From Microbacterium sp. AK009 (GTDB lineage: Bacteria > Actinomycetota > Actinomycetes > Actinomycetales > Microbacteriaceae), in assembly GCF_013410955.1 (NCBI RefSeq), contig NZ_JACCCG010000006.1:186001-250000 (forward strand): a stretch of 64,000 nt of DNA, read 5' to 3'. How positions within the stretch are numbered: position 1 is the stretch's first letter; every line of letters begins with the position of its first letter. Shown here piece after piece: positions 16,672 to 26,187 of the stretch. Under the pieces are notes generated by a model. It saw nothing but the letters and a program-made list of their open reading frames with translations, searched no databases and had not been told where the DNA came from. The position numbers and the translations under genes were made by a program.

Positions 16672-18378
16672 TCAGCTGCCGGTGCAGTACGTCAGCGTGA
16701 TCGTCGAACGCACGGGCACATCACCCGGGGCGAGCGACTGCTGCGAAACGGTCGTCGGATCCGTCCCCGGGCAGCCGGGGTCTTCGGCGGTCTCGACCGT
16801 GAGGCCGAGCTCCTCGGACTGCAGCTCGCGTGTCGCGGCATCGACGGTGTAACCGCGGTAATCGAGGATCGTGACGTTGCCTGTGGCGACGACGAGGTTC
16901 ACCACCGTGCCCACGGGCACCTCGGCTCCCGCGTCGCGATCGGCCGAGAGGACCACACCCGCCTCGCGGCCGGGATCATTCTCGGTGCGGATGGTTCCCA
17001 CCCGCAGTCCCGCATCGGTGAGGGCTTGCGCCGCGGCATCCCGCGTCAGTCCCTCGAGAGTGGGCACCGCCGCGAGGTCCTGACCCGCCGAGACCACGAC
17101 GAGCACGTCCTGCCCGGGGGAGACCGAGACGCCGGAGGCGGGATCGGTGCGGATGACCGCGCCCTCGGGCACGTCGACGCTGGGTTCGGTGATCTGGGAC
17201 GGAACGAGGTCCTGTCCCTCCAGCTCCACCACGGCGCGCTCGTAGGTCATGCCCGAGACGTCGGGAACGATCCGCGCGCTCGAGGGCACCTCGTTCGCGG
17301 GCTGGATCGTCACCGCCCAGAACAGCACCGAGATCAGCAGAACCGCCAGAAGCGCGACACCCGCCCAGATCCACGCCACCGGCGGGCCCGACTGGGTGCG
17401 CTTCATCGTGGTGTCGGTGCTGAGCTGACGCAGTGACCGGGCGGTCTCGGCGGCGGCGCGCGGGTTCGGGCCGTAGAGCTCGCTGGTGAGGGCGCCCACC
17501 TGACGCTTGGACGGTGCCTTGCCGTCGAGGGTGGCATCGAGCGCCTCGCGGAAGCCCGCGGCATCCTGGTACCGCTGGAAAGGGTCCTTCGCCAGCGCCC
17601 GCAGCACGACGGTGTCGAGAGCGCGAGGCACGGTCTCGACGACCTCCGACGGGGTGAGTGGGGTCTCGCTGACGTGCTGATAGGCCACCGCCACCGGGGA
17701 TTCGCCCCGGAACGGCTGACGACCGGTCAGCAGCTCGTACAGCACCACGCCCGTGGAGTAGAGATCGGCGCGCGCGTCGACCGGCTCGCCCTTGGCCTGC
17801 TCGGGGGAGAAATAGGCGGCGGTGCCGAGGATCTGGGTGGTCTCGGCGACCGTCGACGACGAGTCGGACACCGCACGGGCGATGCCGAAGTCCATGACCT
17901 TCACCTGGCCGGCGTCGGTGACCATGACGTTGCCGGGCTTGATGTCGCGGTGCACCACTCCGGCGCGGTGCGAGTATTCGAGGGCTTCGAGGATGCCGTC
18001 GACGTAGCGCACCGCATCGGGGACCGGTACCGGGCCGGCCGCGATGATGTCTTTCAGCAGACGCCCGCGCACGAGTTCCATGACGATGAAGGGCACCGGT
18101 CGTGTCACGCCGTCGACGCCGGACTCGGAGTCTTCGCCGGCGTCGTACACGCGCACGATCGCCGGGTTCGCCATGCGACTGGCCGCCTGCGCCTCGAGCC
18201 GGAACCGGGTGCGGAAGGCGTTGTCGCTCGCGAGATCGCGGTCGAGGATCTTGATCGCGACCTGCCGGCCGAGCGTCAGGTCTTCGCCACGGTACACCGT
18301 GGCCATTCCCCCGCGACCGATGATCTCATCGACGCGGTATCGCCCTGAAAGCACGCGCGTCTCAGTGGTCACAGTCAC
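16672..18378 (-). CDS. pknB: Receptor Ser/Thr protein kinase PknB with PASTA repeats
   Basis: This 568-aa receptor kinase senses peptidoglycan fragments and controls growth and cell-wall synthesis. The kinase domain (about 12-275) has GRGGMATVYRGED, the ATP Lys in VAIKIL, the catalytic loop [17 protein letters not shown] and the activation loop around SPEQAKGEP. A single membrane helix follows (VAWIWAGVALLAVLLISVLF). Three extracellular PASTA repeats come next (ARIVPDVSGMTYERAV; LAAVPTLEGLTRDAAAQAL; TILDYRGYTVDAATREL), ending near a Cys pair. It lies last in the leftward fhaA-to-pknB block. Confidence 0.95.
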   Translation of the reverse strand: MTVTTETRVLSGRYRVDEIIGRGGMATVYRGEDLTLGRQVAIKILDRDLASDNAFRTRFRLEAQAASRMANPAIVRVYDAGEDSESGVDGVTRPVPFIVMELVRGRLLKDIIAAGPVPVPDAVRYVDGILEALEYSHRAGVVHRDIKPGNVMVTDAGQVKVMDFGIARAVSDSSSTVAETTQILGTAAYFSPEQAKGEPVDARADLYSTGVVLYELLTGRQPFRGESPVAVAYQHVSETPLTPSEVVETVPRALDTVVLRALAKDPFQRYQDAAGFREALDATLDGKAPSKRQVGALTSELYGPNPRAAAETARSLRQLSTDTTMKRTQSGPPVAWIWAGVALLAVLLISVLFWAVTIQPANEVPSSARIVPDVSGMTYERAVVELEGQDLVPSQITEPSVDVPEGAVIRTDPASGVSVSPGQDVLVVVSAGQDLAAVPTLEGLTRDAAAQALTDAGLRVGTIRTENDPGREAGVVLSADRDAGAEVPVGTVVNLVVATGNVTILDYRGYTVDAATRELQSEELGLTVETAEDPGCPGTDPTTVSQQSLAPGDVPVRSTITLTYCTGS

Positions 18379-18451
18379 CCCCTGGTGGAACGGGTACAGC
18401 CTAACGGACGGTCACCGGGGTCGAGCTGGGGACCGGTTCGGATGACGCGGC

Positions 18452-20206
18452 TCAGCCGTCGTCGCCGCCGCCTTCGCCACCGTCGTCGTCGGTCGGGGAG
18501 GGCGACGGCGCGGCCTGGATGGACGCCTGCGCCTCGGGCGAGTTGCCCGACGTGCGCTCCCCCGACGGCCCGCCGGTGCAGGTGACGGTGTAGGTGACCA
18601 GGACCGTGCCACTGGCATTGTTCGGCACCGACAGCTGCGCCTGGCGCGTGTTGGTGTCGAACGGCATGGTGTTCTGTCCGTTCGAGAACGTGCCGTTCAC
18701 CGCGGTGAGGGTGTACGCGCCGGGCGACCCCTCGCCGGCCGGGCACGAGTAGCCCTGCCAGTTGACGGTGAGGGTGCCGCCGGGGGCCACCGTGCCCGAG
18801 CTGAGGGTCGGAGCGGTCGGCTGCGGCAGCTCGGTCTGCGGGCCGTAGAACGACAGCGTCAGCACCTGGTCGGGGGTGATGGATCCCTGCGGCTCGTAGT
18901 CGTACACAAGCGAAACCTCGTCGGCCGTGGGCGCGGCGTTGCCCTGCTGGCAGTTGACGGTGAGCACACCGGCATCCAGCGCCGCGGCACGCGCGGTGTC
19001 GCAGTCGACGCCGACGAGACCCAGCGCGTCGAGGTCGATGCGGTCCTGGGTGGGCGTCGCCGACGGGGTCGTCTGTGACGGCGAGGGGCGAGACGACGAG
19101 GTCGACCCGGACGGGTCGGGCGAGGCGCCGCCCTGGTTGGCGAACAGGGCCCACAGCGTTCCGCCGAGGACCAGGAGCAGGATGACGATGAGGGCGACGA
19201 GCGGCCAGGTCCAGCGGCTCCGCTTCTTCTTCTCGGGCTCCTGCGGCTCGGCGTAGTCGGGTAGCGGCGCGGCGAGGATCTGCGTCGCGGTCGCCGTCGC
19301 CGCCGCCGGGGCGAGGAGCTGGGTGGCGTCGTCGGCCAGCGCCGCGGCCCCGGCGACGGCCGGTACGGCGGCGGCCGCTGCGGCAAGGTCGCCCCGGCGG
19401 AGCGCGGATGCCGCCCGCGCGACTGCGGCGGCGGAGGCCGGTCGGTCTTCGGGCTTCTTCGCGATCATCGCCATCACGAGGTTCTGCACCGGCTGCGCGA
19501 CCGTCGGGGGAAGCGGCGGAGGCTGCTCGTTGATCTGCGCCATGGCGATCGCGACCTGCGACTCGCCGGTGAAGGGGCGCTTGCCGGCGAGGGACTCATA
19601 GGCGACGATGCCGAGCGAGTAGGTGTCGGTCGCCGGCGACGCGGGGTGACCCGATGCCTGCTCGGGCGAGAGGTACTGCACGGTTCCCATGACCTGACCG
19701 GTCGCGGTCAGCGGCACCTGATCGGCGATGCGGGCGATGCCGAAGTCGGTGATCTTCACTCGGCCGTCGGGGGTGATGAGGAGGTTCCCGGGCTTGATGT
19801 CGCGGTGCACCAGGCCCGCCGCGTGCGCGGCCTGCAGCGCCGCGGCGGTCTGCGCCACGACGTCGAGGGTCTTGTCGGTCGACAGTGCCCCGTCGCGCTC
19901 GAGGATTGTCGACAGCGCCTCTCCGGGCACGAGCTCCATGACGAGGAAAGCCGAACCCGCCTCCTCGCCGTAGTCGAAGACGCTGGCGATGCCCTCGTGG
20001 TTCACAAGGGCCGCGTGCCGCGCCTCGGCGCGGAAGCGCTCGAGGAACCCGGGGTCCCCCATGTACTCGTCCTTGAGGATCTTGATCGCGACCGTCCGTC
20101 CGATGACGTGGTCGGTCGCCTCCCAGACCTCGCCCATACCGCCGATGGCGATGCGCGAGTCCAGCTCGTAGCGTCCTCCGAAGGTCACTCCCTGCGTCGG
20201 TCTCAT
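18452..20206 (-). CDS. pknA: Receptor Ser/Thr protein kinase PknA with extended extracellular region
   Basis: This 584-aa membrane Ser/Thr kinase is a partner of PknB in controlling septation and wall synthesis. Kinase motifs include [17 protein letters not shown], the catalytic [17 protein letters not shown] and [11 protein letters not shown]. An Ala-rich juxtamembrane segment leads to a helix at about 328-350 ([18 protein letters not shown]). Outside is a Ser/Thr/Pro linker, a PASTA-like segment with two Cys ([20 protein letters not shown]), an Ig-like segment ([20 protein letters not shown]) and an Asp/Gly-rich tail. Mycobacterial PknA has no comparable folded exterior. It shares an ATGA overlap with pbpA upstream. 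Confidence 0.93.
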   Translation of the reverse strand: MRPTQGVTFGGRYELDSRIAIGGMGEVWEATDHVIGRTVAIKILKDEYMGDPGFLERFRAEARHAALVNHEGIASVFDYGEEAGSAFLVMELVPGEALSTILERDGALSTDKTLDVVAQTAAALQAAHAAGLVHRDIKPGNLLITPDGRVKITDFGIARIADQVPLTATGQVMGTVQYLSPEQASGHPASPATDTYSLGIVAYESLAGKRPFTGESQVAIAMAQINEQPPPLPPTVAQPVQNLVMAMIAKKPEDRPASAAAVARAASALRRGDLAAAAAAVPAVAGAAALADDATQLLAPAAATATATQILAAPLPDYAEPQEPEKKKRSRWTWPLVALIVILLLVLGGTLWALFANQGGASPDPSGSTSSSRPSPSQTTPSATPTQDRIDLDALGLVGVDCDTARAAALDAGVLTVNCQQGNAAPTADEVSLVYDYEPQGSITPDQVLTLSFYGPQTELPQPTAPTLSSGTVAPGGTLTVNWQGYSCPAGEGSPGAYTLTAVNGTFSNGQNTMPFDTNTRQAQLSVPNNASGTVLVTYTVTCTGGPSGERTSGNSPEAQASIQAAPSPSPTDDDGGEGGGDDG

Positions 20207-21660
20207 CTTCCCAACACCGCCTCCATGACCGTCTTCGCGATGGGCGCCGCGATTGTGTTCCCGCTGCCGGACTGGCCCTGTCCGCCACCGTCTTCGATGA
20301 CCACCGCGACGGCGACCTGGGGGTCGTCGGCGGGTGCGAAGCCGGTGAACCAGAGCGTGTACGGATCCTCGGATCCGTTCTCCGCCGTGCCGGTCTTCCC
20401 GGCCACGTCGACCCCGTCTATTCTTGCACCGCTCGCCGCGCCGTCCCGGACATTGGCCACCATCATCGTCACCATCTCCTCGGCGAGATCCTCGTCCAGC
20501 GCGCGACCGAACTCGGTGTCCTCGAAGGTCTGCTGCACGGAGAGATCCGGCCCGATGACCTGATCGACCATGCGGGGGTTCATCACCACGCCGCCGTTGG
20601 CGATCCCGGCCGAGACCATGGCGATCTGCAGCGGTGTCGCGTCGACCTGACCCTGGCCGAACCCGGTGAGGGCGGTCTGCGGGTCATCCAGGGCCCGGGG
20701 GTAGGGCGAGGCGGTCGAGGTGAGCGGGATGTCGAAGCTGCGGTTGAAGCCGTACTTCTCCGCCTCTTCGCGGATCGCGGTGTCGCCGAGCTCGACGGCG
20801 AGCTCGGCGAAGGGGATGTTGCAGCTGAGCCGCAGTGCGTCGGCGAGGGTCACCGTCTCGCCGGGGCCGCAGGCGCCGCGGCTGGCGTTGAAGACGACGT
20901 TGCTCGACTGCGGCAGCTGGTAGACGGCCGGGTTGGGCAGCTCCGACTCAGGGGTGTACTCGCCCGAGGCGAGCGCAGCCGAGGCGACGACGAGCTTGAA
21001 AGTCGAGCCCGGAGGGTTCAGGTCTCCACCGATCGCCCGGTCGACGAGCGGATCGGTGGGGTCTGCCAGCAGCTGCTCGTACGCGGCGTTCACCTGCTCG
21101 GGGTCGTGGATCGCCAGCATGTTGGTGTCGTAACTCGGGCTCGTCACGAGCGCGAGCACGCGGCCGGTGTCAGGCTCGATCGCGATGACGGCACCCTGCA
21201 GATCTCCGAGGGCGTCGTAGGCGGCCTGCTGCACCGTGGCATCCAGGCTCAATTCCACGTTCGAGCCGCGCGGCGGCTGCCCGGTGAAGATGCGCTCGAT
21301 GCGCGAGAGGAACTGCGAGTTCGACGTGCCGCTGAGTTCCGCGTTCATCGCCTGCTCGATGGCGGTCGATGCGCCGAGTGCGGGGTTGATGTAGCCGGTC
21401 ACCGGCGCCCACATGTCGCCGTTCTGATAGACCCGCTGCCAGCTGTAGACGTCGTCGGAGGGGACGGATGACGCGATCGCGATGCCGCTCGCGACGATCG
21501 AGCCGCGCTGCACCTCGTACGAGTCGTAGAGCGAGCGCGTGTTCGCGGAGTTCGCCGCGAGGCTCTCGGCCTGGATCACCTGGATGATGCTCGTCGACCC
21601 GAACAGGGCGAGGAACATCAGCAGCACGATGATGCTGAGCCGGCGCAGTTCTTTCGTCAT
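20203..21660 (-). CDS. pbpA: Class B penicillin-binding protein PbpA (transpeptidase)
   Basis: This membrane-anchored D,D-transpeptidase crosslinks peptidoglycan with RodA/FtsW-type glycosyltransferases. The 485-aa product has an N-terminal helix (about 8-30) and a dimerisation domain. The transpeptidase active site shows SxxK at S219-K222 (PPGSTFKL), SCN at 279-281 and KTG at 422-424 ([11 protein letters not shown]). All three motifs are intact. Its ATG overlaps the stop of a 43-aa ORF upstream and its stop overlaps the pknA start, so it is embedded in a tightly coupled operon. Confidence 0.95.
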   Translation of the reverse strand: MTKELRRLSIIVLLMFLALFGSTSIIQVIQAESLAANSANTRSLYDSYEVQRGSIVASGIAIASSVPSDDVYSWQRVYQNGDMWAPVTGYINPALGASTAIEQAMNAELSGTSNSQFLSRIERIFTGQPPRGSNVELSLDATVQQAAYDALGDLQGAVIAIEPDTGRVLALVTSPSYDTNMLAIHDPEQVNAAYEQLLADPTDPLVDRAIGGDLNPPGSTFKLVVASAALASGEYTPESELPNPAVYQLPQSSNVVFNASRGACGPGETVTLADALRLSCNIPFAELAVELGDTAIREEAEKYGFNRSFDIPLTSTASPYPRALDDPQTALTGFGQGQVDATPLQIAMVSAGIANGGVVMNPRMVDQVIGPDLSVQQTFEDTEFGRALDEDLAEEMVTMMVANVRDGAASGARIDGVDVAGKTGTAENGSEDPYTLWFTGFAPADDPQVAVAVVIEDGGGQGQSGSGNTIAAPIAKTVMEAVLGR

Positions 21661-21788
21661 CTCCCTCCACCCCCCAGGATGCGCGGGGCGAGCGAAGCGA
21701 TGTCGGTTTCGGCGACGCTGGCATCGGGTCCGGCGGGGGCATGCGTCGCCGAAACCGGCATCGCAGAGCGCTCGGCGAGATGCGTCAT
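21657..21788 (-). CDS. 43-aa ORF bridging rodA and pbpA, of uncertain function
   Basis: A short ORF (MTHLAERSAMPVSATHAPAG then ...[11 protein letters not shown]) starts in an ATGA overlap with the rodA stop and ends in an ATGA overlap with the pbpA start. It exactly fills the 124-nt gap between them. Much of it is encoded by a 21-bp-arm inverted repeat (21698-21763), so it may be a non-functional coupling peptide created by a repeat insertion rather than a true gene. No family is recognised and no membrane segment is visible. Confidence 0.5.
   Translation of the reverse strand: MTHLAERSAMPVSATHAPAGPDASVAETDIASLAPRILGGGGR
21698..21763. repeat. Large inverted repeat in the rodA-pbpA junction
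   Basis: The arms CGATGTCGGTTTCGGCGACG(C) at 21698-21718 and its complement at 21743-21763 pair over 21 nt with one mismatch, separated by 24 nt. It would form a strong hairpin in the operon mRNA between rodA and pbpA. It may be a dispersed palindromic repeat, an attenuator or an RNA-processing site. Confidence 0.85.
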
Positions 21789-23191
21789 CCGATCACCACC
21801 CGCGGTCGGGAGCGGACGGCGTCGGAGATGCGCAGGAGCAGGGCGACGATGATCCAGTTCGCCACGAGCGACGATCCGCCTGCGGCGAGGAAGGGTGTCG
21901 TGAGGCCGGTGAGGGGGATGAGGCGGGTGACGCCGCCGACCATGATGAACACCTGCAGCGCGATGGTGAACGCCAGGCCCGTGGCCAGGAGCTTGCCGAA
22001 GTCGTCTTGCCCCGCAAGCCCGATGCGGATGCCGCGGCTGACGAAGACCATGTACAGGCACAGGATGGCGAAGACGCCCACGAGACCGAGCTCCTCGCCG
22101 AGGCTCGGCAGGATGTAGTCGCTCTGCGACAGCGGGGTGATGTACGGGCGTCCCTGACCGAGACCGGTGCCGATCAGCCCGCCGTGGGCGAGCCCGAAGA
22201 TGCCCTGCACGAGCTGGTAGCTGCCGCCGGAGCGCTCGATGATCTCGGGGTCGAACGCGTTCAGCCAGTTGGCGAAGCGCCCGCCGACGTAGGGCAGCAC
22301 CCGCGAGGCGAGGAAGGCTCCCGAGGCGGCGAGGGCCACACCGATCAGCACCCAGCTGGTCTTGCCGGTGGCGACGTAGAGCATCGCCACGAACATGCCG
22401 AAGATGAGCGTGCCGGTGCCGAGGTCGCGCTGCATGACGATGATGCCGAGGGAGACGAGCCAGATCACCAGCAGCGGGCCCAGCTCGCGGGCGCGCGGCC
22501 AGGTCATGCCGAGGAACCGCGTGCCGGTGGAGGTCAGGCTCTCCCGGGTACGCACGAGGTAGCCGGCGAAGAAGATCGCGAGGGCGATCTTCGCCAGCTC
22601 GCCCGGCTGGAACGACACGAATCCGAGCGAGACCCAGACATCGGCGTTGGCGTTGGTGCCCAGGCCCGGCACGATCGGCAGAAGCAGCAGCGCGATGCCC
22701 GCGAAGCCGGAGACATAGGTGTAGCGGAAGAGGACCCGGTAGTTGCGGAGGAAGATCACCACGACTACCGCGGCGACCACCGCGATCGCCGCCCATGCCA
22801 TCTGGCGTGTCGACGCGGCATCCCAGCCCTCGTCGCGGATGGCGATGTCGATCCGGTAGATCATCGCGATGCCGAGGCCGGTGAGGATCGTCGCGATCGG
22901 CACGACGAACGGGTCGGCGTCGCGCGCGCGGAAGCGCAGCACGATGTGCAGCGCAAGCACCAGCACGGTGAGTCCACCGCAGTAGTAGAGGAAGGTCGGC
23001 TCGATCGCGCCGATGGCGCCGAGCTGCACGAGGGCCACGGCCGCCCACGTCAGCGCGCAGGCGAACAGCAGCAGGAACAGCTCGCGGTTGCGCTGGGTCT
23101 GCGGCACGCGGATGCGCTTGAGGGCGCGGATCACCGCCGTGTCGGTCGAGGGGGCGTCGGGGCGGGTGACGCCGGGAGGGGCTGCGGTCAT
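21785..23191 (-). CDS. rodA: RodA/FtsW-type SEDS peptidoglycan glycosyltransferase
   Basis: This 468-aa polytopic SEDS protein polymerises lipid II with its cognate class B PBP (PbpA next door). About ten or more membrane helices are visible. Family motifs include FQPGELAKIALAIFFAGYL, the QRDLGTGTLIFG region (catalytic Asp) and the C-terminal VGGVTRLIPLTGLTTPFLAAG signature, read in two parts. Its ATG overlaps the pstP stop by 4 nt. Given its partner pbpA and the pknB/pknA context, it probably corresponds to mycobacterial RodA (Rv0017c). Confidence 0.94.
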   Translation of the reverse strand: MTAAPPGVTRPDAPSTDTAVIRALKRIRVPQTQRNRELFLLLFACALTWAAVALVQLGAIGAIEPTFLYYCGGLTVLVLALHIVLRFRARDADPFVVPIATILTGLGIAMIYRIDIAIRDEGWDAASTRQMAWAAIAVVAAVVVVIFLRNYRVLFRYTYVSGFAGIALLLLPIVPGLGTNANADVWVSLGFVSFQPGELAKIALAIFFAGYLVRTRESLTSTGTRFLGMTWPRARELGPLLVIWLVSLGIIVMQRDLGTGTLIFGMFVAMLYVATGKTSWVLIGVALAASGAFLASRVLPYVGGRFANWLNAFDPEIIERSGGSYQLVQGIFGLAHGGLIGTGLGQGRPYITPLSQSDYILPSLGEELGLVGVFAILCLYMVFVSRGIRIGLAGQDDFGKLLATGLAFTIALQVFIMVGGVTRLIPLTGLTTPFLAAGGSSLVANWIIVALLLRISDAVRSRPRVVIG

Positions 23192-24426
23192 GAGTTCGCC
23201 TCCGCGGCGATGCGCAGCCGATCCACGATCGTCCGGGCGTCATCGAGGGTCTGCGCGGAGATCGTCCGTTGGACAGTGGTGCGCGAGAAGGGGGGAAGAT
23301 CGGACAGGTCGATGCCCGTGTCCTCGAAGGGGGTCGACAGGGACAGCGGGCCGATGTCCTGCTGCACGCCGCGGTAGATGACGACGGTGTCGTCGTCGGC
23401 GCCGACGAAGTAGCGGGTCTGCGTCCACTGGTACGCGAGGATCAGCGTCGTCGCGAGTGCCGCGATCACGAGGATGAGCCCAGCGAACCACGCGATGCGG
23501 CGGCGGCGGGCGCGGCGCCGGTCTTCTTCGATCAGCTCCTCGAGGAACTCGGCGTCGGGTTCGAAGTGCGTGGGTTCGTTCGCCGCCCCCCGGTTCGGGT
23601 GCAGCCAGCTGCTGCGTCCGGGGCGTGCGGCGGGCACCTCCACGCCGATGGGGTTGGAGGCGGAGCCGACGACCGTGGGGGTGCCGAGGAAGACCGGATG
23701 CTGCCCGCCGACGTCGACCAGGACGATGGTGACGTTGTCGGGGGCACCGCCGTCGAGGGCCTGCTTGAGCAGCGCATCGGCGGTGCGGCCCGGGGCGAGG
23801 CCCAGCCCGAGGGCTTTGGCGGTGTGCGGGTCGTCGACGACCCCTGACAGCCCGTCGGAGCACAGCAGCCACCGGTCGCCCGGCTGCGTCGGCATGATGA
23901 ACGTGTCGAGCTCGGGGTCGGGGTCCATGTCGCCGAGCACCCGCATGAGCACCGATCGGCGCGGGTGGTACCGCGCCTCTTCGGGGGTGATGCGCCCGGA
24001 GTCCACGAGCCGCTGCACGAAGGTGTGATCGGTGGTGATCTGGGTCAGCGCACCGTCGCGGTACAGGTAGATGCGCGAGTCGCCGATGTGGGCGATGACG
24101 GCGTAGTCGTCGACCATCAGCAGCGCGCTGACGGTCGTGCCCATGCCGGCGAGCTCGGGTTTGACGCCGACGGTGTCGATGAGGTGCTGCGCGGTCTCGG
24201 CGATGGCGTCGCGCAGCGCTCGTTCGGCTGTCGCCGTCGACGAGAACGAGTCATCCAGGTCGCGCAGTCTCTCGATGGCCAGGCTCGACGCGACGTCGCC
24301 ACCGGCGTGGCCACCCATGCCGTCGGCGACGACGAAGAGGTTCGACCCGGCGTATCCGGAGTCCTGATTGTTGGAGCGCACCTTGCCGGTGTGCGAGATC
24401 GCGGCGCTCGAGCCCTGGAAGACCAT
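23188..24426 (-). CDS. pstP: PP2C-family Ser/Thr phosphatase PstP
   Basis: This metal-dependent phosphatase reverses PknA/PknB phosphorylation. The 412-aa protein has an N-terminal PP2C domain (about 1-240) with NQDSGY, VVADGMGGHAGGDVAS (metal-binding Asp), GDSRIYLYR and CSDGLSGVVDD, then DNVTIVLVDV. A cytoplasmic linker, one membrane helix (about 300-320, IAWFAGLILVIAALATTLIL) and a short extracellular domain follow. The frame runs further upstream, but MVFQGSSAAISHTGKVRSNN matches the family N-terminus. It lies 17 nt after fhaB and overlaps rodA. Confidence 0.94.
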   Translation of the reverse strand: MVFQGSSAAISHTGKVRSNNQDSGYAGSNLFVVADGMGGHAGGDVASSLAIERLRDLDDSFSSTATAERALRDAIAETAQHLIDTVGVKPELAGMGTTVSALLMVDDYAVIAHIGDSRIYLYRDGALTQITTDHTFVQRLVDSGRITPEEARYHPRRSVLMRVLGDMDPDPELDTFIMPTQPGDRWLLCSDGLSGVVDDPHTAKALGLGLAPGRTADALLKQALDGGAPDNVTIVLVDVGGQHPVFLGTPTVVGSASNPIGVEVPAARPGRSSWLHPNRGAANEPTHFEPDAEFLEELIEEDRRRARRRRIAWFAGLILVIAALATTLILAYQWTQTRYFVGADDDTVVIYRGVQQDIGPLSLSTPFEDTGIDLSDLPPFSRTTVQRTISAQTLDDARTIVDRLRIAAEANS

Positions 24427-24443
24427 GAAGAGGGGTCCGCCCG

Positions 24444-24995
24444 CTACTTCCGGAGCTCGAAGGTGGTCGCCCCCACGCGGATGGGCGCACCGACGGTGAT
24501 GGCGACCGGCGCCGACACGCGGGCGCCGTCGTGCCAGGTGCCGTTGGTGGAATCGAGGTCCTGCAGCATCCACTGATTGCCCCACAGCATGATGCGCGCG
24601 TGGTGGCTGGAGGTGTAGTCGTCGCGGATGACCAGGCCTGACTCGCTGGACCGTCCGATGGTGAGCGGTTCGCTGCCGAGCGGCAGCTCGAGACCGGCCT
24701 TCGGGCCGCTGGTGATGACGATGCGAGAGACGGTGGAGGGGGTCGCCGGTCCGCCCTTCTGCGGCGCGGCGGCGGGGCGCGCGCGGGCGACGGGCTCCGT
24801 GAGCGCCGAGGGTGACGAGGGCGACTTCGTGACGGCGGGGCCCGCCGGTGCGGCGGCTGCGGCGGCCGGCTCGGGCATCTTCCGGGCCTTCATGCCGAAC
24901 AGATCGGCGCGCAGCGAGTACACGACGGCGAAGACGAAGAACCACAGCAGCACCAGGAAGCCGATGCGCAGCAGGAGGAGGGTCAGTTCGCTCAC
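24444..24995 (-). CDS. fhaB: FHA domain protein FhaB
   Basis: This 183-aa protein has an N-terminal membrane helix (ELTLLLLRIGFLVLLWFFVF), an Ala/Pro-rich linker and a C-terminal FHA domain that binds phosphothreonine (LTIGRSSESGLVIRDDYTSS; HHARI; LQDLDSTNGTWHDG). FhaB (FipA) links phosphosignalling to cell division in mycobacteria. The stop of fhaA overlaps its ATG by 4 nt. It sits in the standard fhaA-fhaB-pstP order. Confidence 0.94.
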   Translation of the reverse strand: MSELTLLLLRIGFLVLLWFFVFAVVYSLRADLFGMKARKMPEPAAAAAAPAGPAVTKSPSSPSALTEPVARARPAAAPQKGGPATPSTVSRIVITSGPKAGLELPLGSEPLTIGRSSESGLVIRDDYTSSHHARIMLWGNQWMLQDLDSTNGTWHDGARVSAPVAITVGAPIRVGATTFELRK

Positions 24996-25732
24996 GGCAG
25001 CGGCCCCTGTTCCCGGACGTCGAAGGCGCGCGTGGCGTCGGGAGCCGGCCGGGACGGCCGCGGAGGTACCGCCTGCGCCACCACGCGGAAGACGATATCC
25101 GTTCGCCCGATCGTGATGGTGGAATCCGGCGAGAGAGGGGCTTCGCTCACCCTGCTGCCGTTCAGAAGGGTGCCGTTGGTCGACCCCAGGTCACGGACCA
25201 TCGCGCGCTCGCCGTCCCACAGCACCTCGACGTGCTTGCGGCTCGTCCCGGCATCCGAGATGGTGACGTCGGCGTCGCTGCCGCGACCGATGACGGTGCG
25301 GCCCTTCAGCAGCGGGTGCCGCTTGCCTTCGACATCGATCACACCGCGCCACGAGACCGAGCCCTCGGCGCTGGAGCTGTCCACGCGGAGGGTTCCGGTG
25401 GAGAGCTGGTCGTCGCGCTCGAGGGTGATGGTGACGGGGCCGGCGAAGCTGTAGCCCTGCGCGCGGGCATGCTTCTCGACGAGCGACCGGAGCTCCTCGC
25501 CCAGGGCGGGGCCGATCGCGCGCATGCGCTCGTCGTCGCTCGGGGCGAGTCGCACGGTGAAGGTGTGCGGGGTGAGGATGCGGTCGCGGCTGACGACGGC
25601 GGCCTTCTTGTCCAGTTCGCTGCGGAGCGCGGACGCGATCTCGACAGGCTGGATCCCGCTACGGAAGGTCTTGGCGAACGCGCTGTTGACGGCACGTTCG
25701 AGTCCCTTCTCGAAGCTGTCTAGTAGTCCCAC
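24992..25732 (-). CDS. fhaA: FhaA: DUF3662 plus FHA domain protein
   Basis: This 246-aa cytoplasmic protein has an N-terminal DUF3662 domain (MGLLDSFEKGLERAVNSAF; about 1-115) and a C-terminal FHA domain with GRGSDADVTISD, TSRKHVEV and RDLGSTNGTLLNG. In mycobacteria FhaA binds the phosphorylated pseudokinase MviN and tunes wall precursor export. The long disordered central linker of mycobacterial FhaA is almost absent here. It is the first gene of the leftward wall/phosphosignalling operon, with GTG start and a GAGGAG site 5 nt upstream. Confidence 0.94.
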   Translation of the reverse strand: MGLLDSFEKGLERAVNSAFAKTFRSGIQPVEIASALRSELDKKAAVVSRDRILTPHTFTVRLAPSDDERMRAIGPALGEELRSLVEKHARAQGYSFAGPVTITLERDDQLSTGTLRVDSSSAEGSVSWRGVIDVEGKRHPLLKGRTVIGRGSDADVTISDAGTSRKHVEVLWDGERAMVRDLGSTNGTLLNGSRVSEAPLSPDSTITIGRTDIVFRVVAQAVPPRPSRPAPDATRAFDVREQGPLP

Positions 25733-25926
25733 GGGGCTCCTCAGGCAGGCGATCCAGTCGGTACATGTTAGTTGTCCAGCCTGGACAGGCGATCCACACC
25801 GCGTTCGACCCGCCGTGCACGGGTGTCAGCGGAGGGTCGGCTGTGGCGACCCACGGCGCCGGGGGCCGCCCAGGAGCCGTGATATCCTCGGGAAGTTGAG
25901 TGACGCGGGTCGATGATCCGCGGCTC
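25733..25926. promoter_or_regulatory. fhaA / tRNA-Leu divergent spacer
   Basis: This 194-nt spacer probably contains the promoter of the leftward fhaA-pknB operon and that of tRNA-Leu. TATCCT at 25883-25888 is a plausible -10 for the tRNA. No ORF or repeat is visible. Confidence 0.4.
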
Positions 25927-26010
25927 GCGCGAGTGGCGGAATAGGCAGACGCGCTGGCTTCAGGTGCCAGTGCCCGAAAGGGCGTGGGGGTTCAACTCCC
26001 CCCTCGCGCA
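25927..26010 (+). tRNA. tRNA-Leu (CAG anticodon)
   Basis: This is a class II tRNA of 84 nt with a long variable arm (TGCCCGAAAGGGCG). Acceptor GCGCGAG pairs with CTCGCGC. The anticodon stem CTGGC/GCCAG encloses CAG at 25961-25963, and the T-arm is GGGGGTTCAACTCCC. CCA is not encoded. Confidence 0.96.
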
Positions 26011-26020
26011 CAGCGACGAA

Positions 26021-26057
26021 GAAGCCCCCGACCTGGGATGACCAGGGCGGGGGCTTC
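26021..26057 (+). terminator. Hairpin terminator after tRNA-Leu
   Basis: GAAGCCCCCG and CGGGGGCTTC form a 10-bp stem with an inner CCTGG/CCAGG extension, 10 nt after the tRNA. It is a typical GC-rich tRNA terminator. Confidence 0.78.
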
Positions 26058-26187
26058 GCCGTTCGGGGGCCCGTCCGGGGCGCGCATGCTGTCCGGCATC
26101 TTCCCGACCGGCTTCCACGGTGCCTGCACCGCCGGGGTCGGCCCGGGCTCGACGGTGTACATCGCCGGTGCGACGTCGGGTCTCGCC

